The translations under genes were made by a program, and so were the position numbers. Shown one piece after another: positions 18,316 to 26,527 of a stretch of DNA of 64,000 bases. Under the pieces are notes generated by a model. The model saw only the letters and a program-made list of their open reading frames with translations, was not told the DNA's origin and searched no databases. Within the stretch, counting starts at the first letter, position 1. Each line of letters starts with the position of its first letter. This DNA comes from Desnuesiella massiliensis (lineage in GTDB: Bacteria; Bacillota; Clostridia; Clostridiales; Clostridiaceae): positions 620,001 through 684,000 of the forward strand of contig NZ_LN879456.1 in NCBI RefSeq assembly GCF_001403615.1. The letters run 5' to 3'.

Positions 18316-18834
18316 ATGTTAAGATTATTTGGTCTGTTATTAATATTTATAGCATGTACTCTAACAGGATTCTTTTATGCTGAATCTTTAAGGAAAAGAA
18401 GTTTAGAATTAAAGGAATTAGAAAGAACTCTAGTCCAATTAAAAAATGAAATAATGTTTCTACATTCTCCTTTGCCAGAGGCTTTAAAAAAAATAGGGGA
18501 AAGAAGCAAAGAACCTTTTAGTCTATTATACATTAGAATTTCATCCTATTTAGAAGAAGGTACCTGTAATAGTGTGTTTGAAGCCACTGTTAAATCTTTA
18601 GAGGACTATAAAGATATCCTTTATTTAATTAAAGAAGATATAGAGATAATTAAAGATTTTTCAAAGAATCTTGGAGATTTAGATAGAAATTTTCAAATTA
18701 ATATTTTTGAGATGACATTAGAAAGAGTTGCAATGCAAATAAAGGATTCAGAAATCACAGCTCAAAATAATATTAAGCTATACAGATACTTAGGTCTTTG
18801 TATAGGAGCTCTGGTTGTAATATTTCTTATATAG
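18316..18834 (+). CDS. spoIIIAB: Stage III sporulation protein AB
   Basis: A 172-aa membrane-associated protein with an N-terminal helix (LLLIFIACTLTGFFYAESL) and a C-terminal hydrophobic segment (LGLCIGALVVIFLI). SpoIIIAB is GspF-like and is thought to be part of the engulfment channel base. It starts immediately after spoIIIAA. Confidence 0.92.
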   Translation: MLRLFGLLLIFIACTLTGFFYAESLRKRSLELKELERTLVQLKNEIMFLHSPLPEALKKIGERSKEPFSLLYIRISSYLEEGTCNSVFEATVKSLEDYKDILYLIKEDIEIIKDFSKNLGDLDRNFQINIFEMTLERVAMQIKDSEITAQNNIKLYRYLGLCIGALVVIFLI

Positions 18835-18848
18835 AAAGGATGGTTATT

Positions 18849-19046
18849 ATGCTTGATATTTCCTTGTTGTTTAAGATAGGCGGAGCAGGTATACTACTTG
18901 TGATTTTAGATAAAGTTTTAAAAAGTAGTGGTAAAGATGATATAGCTGCTATCACTAATATAGCAGGAGTAGTGATAATCTTACTGATGGTAATTACTTT
19001 AATAAGCAAGCTTTTTGATTCGGTAAAGACTATGTTTCAATTATAG
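18849..19046 (+). CDS. spoIIIAC: Stage III sporulation protein AC
   Basis: A 65-aa protein of two membrane helices (LLFKIGGAGILLVILDKVL and AGVVIILLMVITLIS), the usual SpoIIIAC size. ATG 18849 is chosen over upstream in-frame starts because GAAAGG (18834-18839) is correctly spaced and the length matches the family. Confidence 0.93.
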   Translation: MLDISLLFKIGGAGILLVILDKVLKSSGKDDIAAITNIAGVVIILLMVITLISKLFDSVKTMFQL

Positions 19047-19054
19047 GAGGCATT

Positions 19055-19438
19055 ATGGAGATATTTAAAATTGTATCCTTTGCCTTTATTTCTCTATTTT
19101 TAATACTATTTTTTAAGAATAACAGAGAAGATATAGTGGTAAATATTAGTATTATAGCAGGAGTGCTAATTTTCTTATTTATGTTGAATAAGATAAATGC
19201 AATATTTGTATTCTTGCAAACCATGGCAGTAAAAGCTAATATAGATACTATTTATTTAAATACAGTTATTAAGATAATAGGCATAGCGTACATTGCCTCC
19301 TTCTGTAGTGAAATATGCAAGGATGCTGGAGCTAATAGTATTGCCTCAAAGGTTGAGTTTTCTGGAAAGATACTCATACTATTTTTAGCAATACCTATCT
19401 TAATGGCCGTATTAGAAGCTATTTTAAAGATAATGTAG
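19055..19438 (+). CDS. spoIIIAD: Stage III sporulation protein AD
   Basis: A 127-aa protein with several hydrophobic helices. It belongs to the SpoIIIAC/AD family and is a membrane part of the mother cell-forespore channel. It follows spoIIIAC by 8 bases with TAGGAGG as SD. Confidence 0.93.
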   Translation: MEIFKIVSFAFISLFLILFFKNNREDIVVNISIIAGVLIFLFMLNKINAIFVFLQTMAVKANIDTIYLNTVIKIIGIAYIASFCSEICKDAGANSIASKVEFSGKILILFLAIPILMAVLEAILKIM

Positions 19439-19448
19439 GTGTAAAGCT

Positions 19449-20603
19449 ATGAAAAAATTTATTATTATTCTCCTTTTAATAATAAGTCTGCTGCCAGGTA
19501 AATTTGCTATGGCAGAGGAAGTTATAGAAACTAAGGATATTGATGATGGAAAAATTGAGACATTATATAATTACATAACAAATATGAAAGGTGAATTTGA
19601 ACTATTAAATAATATGAATCCTAAAGATTATGTACAGTATTTCATAAAAAATGGACAAGGTGAATTAAATAAAAGTCAGTTTTATAAAAATATTTTAAAT
19701 ATAGTATTTAAAGAGCTTCTCATATCTTTGAAAATGATGGGAATAGTAGTGGTTATAGCAGTGATATGTGCACTTATGAAAAATTTACAAAGTGCCTTTA
19801 ATAATGAAAGTTTATCCAATATAGCGTATTTCGCTTGTTATGCTTTACTGATAATTATATTATCCAAAAGTTTTATGATAGGGGTAGATTTAGTAAAATC
19901 TACAATAATAGATCTAACAAATTTTATGGCAGCTTTATTGCCAGTATTAATGATGCTTCTAGTTACAGTAGGCGGATTAGCTCAAGCTGCTACTATGGAT
20001 CCTATAATACTAGCTGCAGTAAATCTAAGTCCCAGAATTTATGTGGACTTAATTATACCACTGATTCTTATGGGATTTATGCTTCAGTTCGCAAGTAATA
20101 TATCTGAAGACTATAAAATATCAAAATTAACTAAATTAGTTAATCAAATAGTTTTATGGATTCAGGGAATATTAGTTACAGTTTTTATAGGAATTCTTAC
20201 TATAAGAGGCATGACTACCAATACCCTAGACGCAGTGACAGCTAAAACAGCTAAATTTGCTATAGACAATTTTATTCCTATCGTGGGTAAGGCTCTATCT
20301 GATGCGGTGGCTACTGTAGCTGGATATTCTCTTCTCTTAAAAAACGCATTAAGCTCCTTAGGGCTATTTATAATAATTATAATTGTGATAATACCTATTA
20401 TTAAGGTGTTTATTATGTCCTTGCTGTATAAATTTACAGCAGCTCTACTTGAACCTATTTGTGATGGAAGGATTGTAAATTGTATATCTTCTGTGGGGGA
20501 ATCTTTAGTTCTAATAATGTCTTGTCTTATAAGTGTGTCTGTGATGTTTTTTATTATGATTTCAATAATGGCTACAGCAGGTAAATTTATTATTGGAGCT
20601 TAA
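19449..20603 (+). CDS. spoIIIAE: Stage III sporulation protein AE
   Basis: A 384-aa polytopic membrane protein with an N-terminal signal-like helix ending near MAEE and about seven further membrane segments. It is the largest membrane subunit of the SpoIIIA complex. Position and size match SpoIIIAE. Confidence 0.94.
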   Translation: MKKFIIILLLIISLLPGKFAMAEEVIETKDIDDGKIETLYNYITNMKGEFELLNNMNPKDYVQYFIKNGQGELNKSQFYKNILNIVFKELLISLKMMGIVVVIAVICALMKNLQSAFNNESLSNIAYFACYALLIIILSKSFMIGVDLVKSTIIDLTNFMAALLPVLMMLLVTVGGLAQAATMDPIILAAVNLSPRIYVDLIIPLILMGFMLQFASNISEDYKISKLTKLVNQIVLWIQGILVTVFIGILTIRGMTTNTLDAVTAKTAKFAIDNFIPIVGKALSDAVATVAGYSLLLKNALSSLGLFIIIIIVIIPIIKVFIMSLLYKFTAALLEPICDGRIVNCISSVGESLVLIMSCLISVSVMFFIMISIMATAGKFIIGA

Positions 20604-20620
20604 AGGGGGACGTGTATTTA

Positions 20621-21205
20621 ATGGTTATGTTAAGACAGTGGGTTATTAATGTATGTATATCAGCATTTTTTATCACCGCTATAGAAATAATTCTTCCAGA
20701 CAATACATTGAAAAAGTACTCAAAGTTTGTATTAGGTTTAATTTTGATAGTGGTTATATCTAATCCATTATTAAGCCTTTTTTCTAAGGATACTTCAAGT
20801 ATAAAAGAGGCTATTATAAATAATGCTAATTCTTTAAATAACCTAACGGAAAGTAAAAAATCCGATGAGTATAAGAAAAAGAACATTGAATTGACCTTAA
20901 AGAATTTTGAAACAAATATACAAAGTAACTGCTTAGTTATACTAAAATCTAAATTTCCTGAACATGATTTCATTGTACAAGCTAAAGCTTCATATGAGAG
21001 CAATAAATACAGTATAAAAAATCTAGATATAGGTGTTAAGGATAAGAGAGTAGAGACTGTAAAAAAAGTGGAGATAAAAACTAATTCAAACAACGAGGAT
21101 AATAGGACATATGATAAAAGCTATTCTGAAATAGCTCAGTTTTTAAGCAAAGAATTAAATATAAACAAAGAAACCATAACTTTATATAAAATAAATAATA
21201 AATAA
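20621..21205 (+). CDS. spoIIIAF: Stage III sporulation protein AF
   Basis: A 194-aa protein with two N-terminal membrane helices and a soluble domain resembling ring-building motif folds of the family. ATG 20621 is preferred to GTG 20612, as AAGGGGGA (20603-20610) has suitable spacing only for the ATG. Confidence 0.9.
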   Translation: MVMLRQWVINVCISAFFITAIEIILPDNTLKKYSKFVLGLILIVVISNPLLSLFSKDTSSIKEAIINNANSLNNLTESKKSDEYKKKNIELTLKNFETNIQSNCLVILKSKFPEHDFIVQAKASYESNKYSIKNLDIGVKDKRVETVKKVEIKTNSNNEDNRTYDKSYSEIAQFLSKELNINKETITLYKINNK

Positions 21206-21221
21206 ATTAGGGGGGACTAAA

Positions 21222-21800
21222 ATGAATTTTAAAAAGATTTTTGATCTTTTTAAAAACTCTAAGAATAGTATGTACAATTTAGTAATAATTTTATTACTAG
21301 GAGTATTTATAGTAATTGTAACTAGCTTTTTTAATAATGGTACAAAAGCTAGCATCAGTAATGAAAATCATCAAGAAAAGGGGGAGACGCTTAATGATAT
21401 GAGTAGCTATGAACAAAAGATGAAAAACGAGTTAAAATATGCACTTAGTAAGATAAGGGGTGTAGGTAGTGTAGAGGTAGTTATATATTTTGAAAGTGGA
21501 GAAGAACAAGTTCCAGCTGTAGATGTAAATAGGACCTATAGTACTACACAGGAAAAAGATAATTCTGGAGGCAATAGGGTGAATAATCAAACTTCAGATG
21601 GAAGTAAGGTGGTAATTACCAATAAGTCTAATGGGAGTGAGCCTTTGATTTTAAAAACATATAAACCTAAAATTACGGGAGTACTAATTGTAGCCCAAGG
21701 AGCTGAAGATAAGAAGATTCAATATGAAATAACAAAAGTGGTATCTACTCTTTATAATATACCTCAAAATAAAGTTAATGTATGTTCTATGGAAAGTTAG
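21222..21800 (+). CDS. spoIIIAG: Stage III sporulation protein AG
   Basis: A 192-aa bitopic protein: an N-terminal cytoplasmic stretch, one helix (about 20-40), and a ring-forming extracytoplasmic domain with IRGVGSVEVVIYF. In Bacillus SpoIIIAG forms a large ring in the intermembrane space. The SD is AGGGGGG. Confidence 0.93.
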   Translation: MNFKKIFDLFKNSKNSMYNLVIILLLGVFIVIVTSFFNNGTKASISNENHQEKGETLNDMSSYEQKMKNELKYALSKIRGVGSVEVVIYFESGEEQVPAVDVNRTYSTTQEKDNSGGNRVNNQTSDGSKVVITNKSNGSEPLILKTYKPKITGVLIVAQGAEDKKIQYEITKVVSTLYNIPQNKVNVCSMES

Positions 21801-21837
21801 CATATAATTTATTAGATAATAGATGGGAGGAATTAAT

Positions 21838-22350
21838 ATGAACAAAAAACAAGCAGGTATTATTTTAGCATTGCTAGCATTAATAGTGTGTGCTGGTATA
21901 TTGGCAGCGAAGGTAAATGGCTCTGTGGGAGATGTAGCAGGGGATTTTAACATAGGAAAAAATACCTTTAATAATGGAGATAAGAATACATCAAACAAAA
22001 CTTCAGATTTTTTTTATGAAGCTAAAAGTATCAGAGAAAAGCAAAGTGCAGATGCTATACAAACATTAAATGATTTAAAAGAAAATAAAAACATATCTCA
22101 AACTCAAAGAGATGAAATTGCTAGGCAAGTTGCTACTTTAGCTATGACTGGTGAAAATGAAAGAAAAATAGAGACAGCATTAAAGGGCAAGGGATTCGAA
22201 GAGGCTGTATGCTCCATAGAAAGTGGGGAAAAGGCAAGAGTTTTTGTAAAAACTAAGGAAGAGCTAACTGCTAATCAAAGAAAGCAAATCCAAGAAGTGG
22301 TTATGAGTGTTGCAAAAATAAAGAATGTAGAGATTGAAAGGAAACAATAG
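21838..22350 (+). CDS. spoIIIAH: Stage III sporulation protein AH
   Basis: A 170-aa bitopic protein with an N-terminal helix (AGIILALLALIVCAGILAA) and a C-terminal ring-building domain that in Bacillus binds SpoIIQ from the forespore. ATG 21838 follows GGGAGGAA. This is the last gene of the spoIIIA operon; a separate promoter for the next gene follows. Confidence 0.93.
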   Translation: MNKKQAGIILALLALIVCAGILAAKVNGSVGDVAGDFNIGKNTFNNGDKNTSNKTSDFFYEAKSIREKQSADAIQTLNDLKENKNISQTQRDEIARQVATLAMTGENERKIETALKGKGFEEAVCSIESGEKARVFVKTKEELTANQRKQIQEVVMSVAKIKNVEIERKQ

Positions 22351-22353
22351 TAA

Positions 22354-22382
22354 TTGTAAATAACAATTTTATTTGTTATAAT
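22354..22382 (+). promoter_or_regulatory. Sigma-A-type promoter for the Asp23-family gene
   Basis: TTGTAA (22354-22359), a 17-base spacer, and TATAAT (22377-22382) form a near-consensus housekeeping promoter, placed about 50 bases before the Asp23 start and just after the spoIIIAH stop. Confidence 0.7.
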
Positions 22383-22431
22383 GTACGTAAGATTAACAAG
22401 TTTTGCTATGCAAAAGTAGGAGGTTTTTCTA

Positions 22432-22824
22432 ATGGAAGAAAACAGAAAAGACGAAGTTAATATTGGTATAGTTAAGATATCCGATGAAGTTGTAAGTGTA
22501 ATTGCAGGAATAGCTGCTGGTGAAATAAAAGGAATCGTAGGCATGAATGCTGGGGTAACTGGCGGTATAACTCAGATATTTACAGGTAAGAAGAGTACTT
22601 CAAAGGGTGTAAAGGTCAATGTAGAGGAAGAAAGTGCTTCTATTGATATAATTGTTGCGGTAGAATATGGAGTTAAGATTCCAGAAGTTATTTCTCAAGT
22701 TCAAGAGAATGTAAAAAGAGCTGTAGAAAGTATGACTGGATTGAAAGTTTCTGCAATAAATGTTTTTGTTCAAAACATTATAGTTCAAAAGCCTAATTTA
22801 AAAAATGAGGAAAAAGAAGCCTAA
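22432..22824 (+). CDS. Asp23/Gls24 family envelope stress protein
   Basis: A 130-aa protein with the full Asp23 pattern: NIGIVKISDEVVSVIAGIAA, EIKGIVGM, GVKVNVEEESASIDIIVAVEYG and a C-terminal VSAINVFVQNIIV. Family members are abundant cytoplasmic or membrane-associated proteins tied to cell-envelope homeostasis, with unclear mechanism. It has its own sigma-A-type promoter and a terminator directly downstream, so it is monocistronic. It sits in its usual clostridial place between spoIIIAH and nusB. Confidence 0.92.
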   Translation: MEENRKDEVNIGIVKISDEVVSVIAGIAAGEIKGIVGMNAGVTGGITQIFTGKKSTSKGVKVNVEEESASIDIIVAVEYGVKIPEVISQVQENVKRAVESMTGLKVSAINVFVQNIIVQKPNLKNEEKEA

Positions 22825-22854
22825 TAAACACCCTCTGATGTCAGAGGGTGTTTA
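22825..22854 (+). terminator. Rho-independent terminator after the Asp23 gene
   Basis: TAAACACCCTCTGA (22825-22838) is the exact reverse complement of 22841-22854, beginning at the last bases of the coding region. Confidence 0.88.
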
Positions 22855-22960
22855 TATGTGTATTCCAAAGTTATGAATAAAAGGTATATTTTTTTTATTA
22901 AAAAGTTGATAATATATATAATATAGTATAATTTATACTTAAAGATTTTAGGAGGAATAT

Positions 22961-23365
22961 ATGAATAGAAAAAAATCGAGAGAAGTGGCCATGGAAATAT
23001 TATTTCAAAGGTCCATAAATAAAGAAAATGTTGAAGAGACCATTAGAGAGTTTAGAGAGAACACAGAACATGACCTAAAGGACTTAGATTTTAATTATAT
23101 AAGCAGAATTATTACTGGTGTAGAAGAGAATTTAGAAACCATTGACAATACTATAGAGAAATTTTTACTTAATTGGAAAATGTCAAGGCTATCTAAAGTA
23201 GATTTATCTATTCTTAGATTAGCAACCTATGAAATTATTTTTGAAGAGGATATCCCTGAAAAAGTATCTATTAATGAAGCCTTAGAGCTTACAAAGAAAT
23301 ACTCTGAGGAAGGTTCAGTATCTTTTATAAATGGAGTTTTAGATAGAATTTTAAAGAATAGATAG
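22961..23365 (+). CDS. nusB: Transcription antitermination factor NusB
   Basis: A 134-aa all-helical protein starting MNRKKSREVAMEILFQ and containing the conserved KVDLSILRLATYEI and VSINEALELTKKY. NusB binds boxA RNA with NusE in rRNA antitermination. Here it begins a run of closely spaced plus-strand genes through recN. A TTGATA/TATAAT pair upstream (22906 and 22927) has a short 15-base spacer and is only a possible promoter. Confidence 0.94.
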   Translation: MNRKKSREVAMEILFQRSINKENVEETIREFRENTEHDLKDLDFNYISRIITGVEENLETIDNTIEKFLLNWKMSRLSKVDLSILRLATYEIIFEEDIPEKVSINEALELTKKYSEEGSVSFINGVLDRILKNR

Positions 23366-23378
23366 AGGAGGGTTTTTT

Positions 23379-24227
23379 ATGGGAGAAATTATAGCTGGTA
23401 AGAGGATTGCAATGAACTTAAGAGAAGAAATAAAAAGATTTACGGAGAATAGAAAAAGTAAGGGATTAAGTGTGCCTTGTCTAGCAACAATTATTGTTGG
23501 AGAGGATCCTGGATCTTTATATTATGTGAATAATCAGAGCAAATTATGCCAAGAATTAGGAATAGAGACAAAAGTAATAAAACTGCCTCAGGATATTTCT
23601 GAAAAGCTATTAATTAATCAAATTGAAGATTTAAATGAAAATAATGATATTCATGGCATAATGATACAGCTACCACTTCCAAAGCACCTTAATGAAATTA
23701 ATATAACCTCTAGAGTAAATTATAAAAAAGATGTTGACGGATTAACTGATATTAATAATGGTAAATTCTATAAAGGTGAGAAATGCTTTATACCCTGTAC
23801 TCCCAATAGTGTAGTGCATCTTATAAGAAATACAGGTGCATCTATTGAAGGAAAAAATGTAGTGGTCTTAGGAAGAAGCAATATTGTAGGTAAACCTGCT
23901 GCACAATTGCTATTAAATGAGAATGCCACAGTAACAATTTGTCATTCTAAAACTCAAAATTTAAAATCTGTTTGTAAAAATGCGGATATATTAGTTGTAG
24001 CTATAGGTAAACCTAAATTTGTAACTAAGGATTATGTTAAAGAAGGTGCTATAGTCATTGATGTTGGAACATCCTCCTTAGATGGGAAAATATGTGGAGA
24101 CGTATGTTTTGATGAAGTCATTGATGTAGCATCCCATGTAACACCTGTACCTGGAGGAGTAGGTGCAATGACTACTACCTTATTATTAAAAAATGTATGT
24201 GAGGCTTTAGTAAATAATGAATATTAA
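23379..24227 (+). CDS. folD: FolD: methylenetetrahydrofolate dehydrogenase (cyclohydrolase site altered)
   Basis: A 282-aa protein of the bifunctional NADP-dependent methylene-THF dehydrogenase/methenyl-THF cyclohydrolase family. Motifs present are VDGLTDINNGK, GRSNIVGKPAAQLLL and a C-terminal TPVPGGVGAMTT. The catalytic Lys of the Y-V-x-x-K motif is replaced by Gln (Y49-V-N-N-Q53); the following Lys (K55) remains. In the human enzyme the equivalent Lys-to-Gln change removes cyclohydrolase but keeps dehydrogenase activity, so this protein may be only a dehydrogenase. It overlaps xseA by 11 bases. Confidence 0.92.
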   Translation: MGEIIAGKRIAMNLREEIKRFTENRKSKGLSVPCLATIIVGEDPGSLYYVNNQSKLCQELGIETKVIKLPQDISEKLLINQIEDLNENNDIHGIMIQLPLPKHLNEINITSRVNYKKDVDGLTDINNGKFYKGEKCFIPCTPNSVVHLIRNTGASIEGKNVVVLGRSNIVGKPAAQLLLNENATVTICHSKTQNLKSVCKNADILVVAIGKPKFVTKDYVKEGAIVIDVGTSSLDGKICGDVCFDEVIDVASHVTPVPGGVGAMTTTLLLKNVCEALVNNEY

Positions 24228-25413
24228 AAGTTTTACAGTTTCATCTTTAAATAATTATATAAAAAGAAGTTTTGACAATGATTTTATATTAAGCAATGTG
24301 TACGTAAAAGGAGAATTATCTAACTTTAAAAAACATAGCAGTGGTCATGCCTATTTTTCCTTAAAAGATGAGTTTTCTAAAATTAATTGTGTGATGTTTA
24401 GTGAAGAGGTTAAAAGACTTAAATTTCATCCTAAGGATGGGGATGGTGTTGAAATCAAAGGGAGAATAAGCCTGTACCTAAAAGAAGGAAGCTATCAGCT
24501 TTATTGCAATGAAATGAATTTGCAAGGGCTAGGAGAAGTATATTTGTCTTTTTTGAAACTAAAAGATAAATTAGAAAAATTAGGATTATTCAATGAAATC
24601 AATAAGAAGCCTTTACCTAAATATCCTAAAAAGGTAGGAATAATTACTTCGCCTACTGGAGCTGCCCTTAGGGATATTCTTAATGTAACTAGAAGAAGAA
24701 ATAAGTTGACAAATATACTAATTTGCCCTGCTTTAGTTCAAGGACAAGAAGCAGCTAAAAGTATGGTTAAAGGTATAAGGAAGCTAAATGCAATAAAAGA
24801 TGTAGAGGCTATAATACTAGCAAGGGGCGGTGGCTCTTTTGAGGAATTAAACGTATTTAATGATGAAGAACTAGCCTATGCTATTTTTGAATCTAAAATT
24901 CCAATAATATCAGGTATTGGGCATGAAACTGATTTCACTATAGCTGATTTTGTTAGTGATTTTAGAGCACCTACGCCTTCTGCTGCAGCAGAAATTCTTA
25001 TTCCAAAGTTAGAAGATATATTGCTTTATGTAGAAAGCTATAAAAGTAAGTTAGATAATAGCTTGAAATTTCAGTTATATTCTAGCAAAACAAAAGTTGA
25101 AGCCTTAAGAAAAACATTAGAGTATTATAACCCTAAAGAGTATATTAGCAATCAGTATAATCATATAAATATGCTAATTAATAGATGTTCTAACATTACT
25201 GAAGGGAAAATAAAAAAGGAAATGGATAGGATATCCTCTCTTAACCAAATATTAAATTCTTTCAATCCTTTAAACATTTTAAATAAAGGTTATTCTATGA
25301 TAACTGATAGCGATGATTTCATTATAGATTCTGTTGAAACTTTAAAAAATTGTAAGGATATAAAGATCACAATGAAAGATGGTACTGTAGATGCTAAATT
25401 AATAGTTAAATAG
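24217..25413 (+). CDS. xseA: Exodeoxyribonuclease VII large subunit
   Basis: A 398-aa protein with an N-terminal OB-fold (VYVKGELSNFKKHSSGHAYF), the catalytic region (GIITSPTGAALRDI, ARGGGSFEELNVFNDE, GIGHETDFTIADFVSD) and a C-terminal coiled coil. With XseB it degrades single-stranded DNA. It overlaps folD and precedes xseB by 10 bases. Confidence 0.95.
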   Translation: MNIKSFTVSSLNNYIKRSFDNDFILSNVYVKGELSNFKKHSSGHAYFSLKDEFSKINCVMFSEEVKRLKFHPKDGDGVEIKGRISLYLKEGSYQLYCNEMNLQGLGEVYLSFLKLKDKLEKLGLFNEINKKPLPKYPKKVGIITSPTGAALRDILNVTRRRNKLTNILICPALVQGQEAAKSMVKGIRKLNAIKDVEAIILARGGGSFEELNVFNDEELAYAIFESKIPIISGIGHETDFTIADFVSDFRAPTPSAAAEILIPKLEDILLYVESYKSKLDNSLKFQLYSSKTKVEALRKTLEYYNPKEYISNQYNHINMLINRCSNITEGKIKKEMDRISSLNQILNSFNPLNILNKGYSMITDSDDFIIDSVETLKNCKDIKITMKDGTVDAKLIVK

Positions 25414-25423
25414 GAGTGACAAT

Positions 25424-25636
25424 ATGCCTAAAAAAAGCGAAAGCTATGAAGAAGTTTTATCTAAATTAGAAAGTATAGTCCATACCATGGAGAACACACC
25501 AATGGCTTTACAGGATTCATTAAAAGCTTATGAAGATGGAGTAAAACTATGCAATAAGCTTTATACTATTTTAAATGAAGCAGAAAGTAAAGTTAAAATT
25601 TTAAATGAAAATATAGAAGAAGATTTTAAGGAGTAA
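25424..25636 (+). CDS. xseB: Exodeoxyribonuclease VII small subunit
   Basis: A 70-aa helical hairpin protein with the XseB pattern SYEEVLSKLESIVHTMEN and SLKAYEDGVKLCNKL. It lies directly after xseA and 4 bases before the prenyltransferase gene. It caps the XseA coiled coil in the exonuclease VII complex. Confidence 0.94.
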   Translation: MPKKSESYEEVLSKLESIVHTMENTPMALQDSLKAYEDGVKLCNKLYTILNEAESKVKILNENIEEDFKE

Positions 25637-25640
25637 TTTT

Positions 25641-26507
25641 ATGAAGCTTATGGAATTGAAAAGTGAAATTGACTTGTGGTTAAATAATTATTTCGAAGCT
25701 AAGAATGGCTACCATAAAATTATATATGAAGCAATGAATTATAGCTTAAGCATTGGTGGAAAGAGAATTCGACCTATACTAGCTTTACTCTGTTATAGTC
25801 TGTATAAACCTGATTATGAAAAAATTATGCCCATTGCTGGAGCCGTAGAAATGATACATACCTATTCTCTAATTCATGATGATTTGCCCTCCATGGATAA
25901 TGATGATTTAAGAAGGGGGAAGCCCACAAATCATAGAGTCTATGGAGAAGCTTTAGCAATTCTAGCAGGAGACGGACTTCTAAACGAAGCTATGAATGTT
26001 TTATTTAATTTTTGTACAGAACATCATCATGCTATAAGTGCCTGTAAACTAATAAGTAATAGTGCAGGAGCTGAAGGTATGATAGCTGGTCAAGTAGTTG
26101 ATATAATTAATGAAGGTAAGTTAATATCAGAAGAAGAACTTAGCTATATGCACAGAAATAAAACTGGCGCTTTGATAAAAGCTTCCATTCTTTCTGGGGC
26201 TATTTTGGGCGAAGCCTCGGAAAAACATATAGAAATATTAGGCTCTTTTGGCGATAAATTAGGGCTTGCTTTTCAAGTAAAAGATGATTTGTTAGATGTA
26301 CTAGGGGACTCCGCTTTATTAGGAAAGACAATAAAAAAAGATATGAATCATAATAAAACCACTTATGTAAGCTTATATGGATTAGAGAAATGTGAAGATA
26401 TATGCAAAGCACTTACAGAACAGTGCCTATTAGAGTTAAAAAAATTAGATAAAGATACTGAGCTCCTTGAAAATTTGACATTAAATCTCCTAGAAAGAAA
26501 TAATTAG
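25641..26507 (+). CDS. ispA: Short-chain polyprenyl (geranyl/farnesyl) diphosphate synthase
   Basis: Condenses isopentenyl diphosphate with allylic diphosphates. The 288-aa protein contains the first Asp-rich motif (HDDLPSMDNDDLRRGKPTNH), GGKRIRP near the N-terminus, and the second Asp-rich motif (QVKDDLLDV). Length fits farnesyl diphosphate synthase. It lies with dxs, as in many Firmicutes, linking precursor supply to chain elongation. The C-terminus is a little short but intact. Confidence 0.93.
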   Translation: MKLMELKSEIDLWLNNYFEAKNGYHKIIYEAMNYSLSIGGKRIRPILALLCYSLYKPDYEKIMPIAGAVEMIHTYSLIHDDLPSMDNDDLRRGKPTNHRVYGEALAILAGDGLLNEAMNVLFNFCTEHHHAISACKLISNSAGAEGMIAGQVVDIINEGKLISEEELSYMHRNKTGALIKASILSGAILGEASEKHIEILGSFGDKLGLAFQVKDDLLDVLGDSALLGKTIKKDMNHNKTTYVSLYGLEKCEDICKALTEQCLLELKKLDKDTELLENLTLNLLERNN

Positions 26508-26527
26508 ATAAAAGGGGATAGGTAGTA

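Noticed and set aside
22906..22932. TTGATA / TATAAT promoter before nusB
   Set aside because: The spacer is only 15 bases in AT-rich DNA where such matches arise by chance; kept only as a comment.
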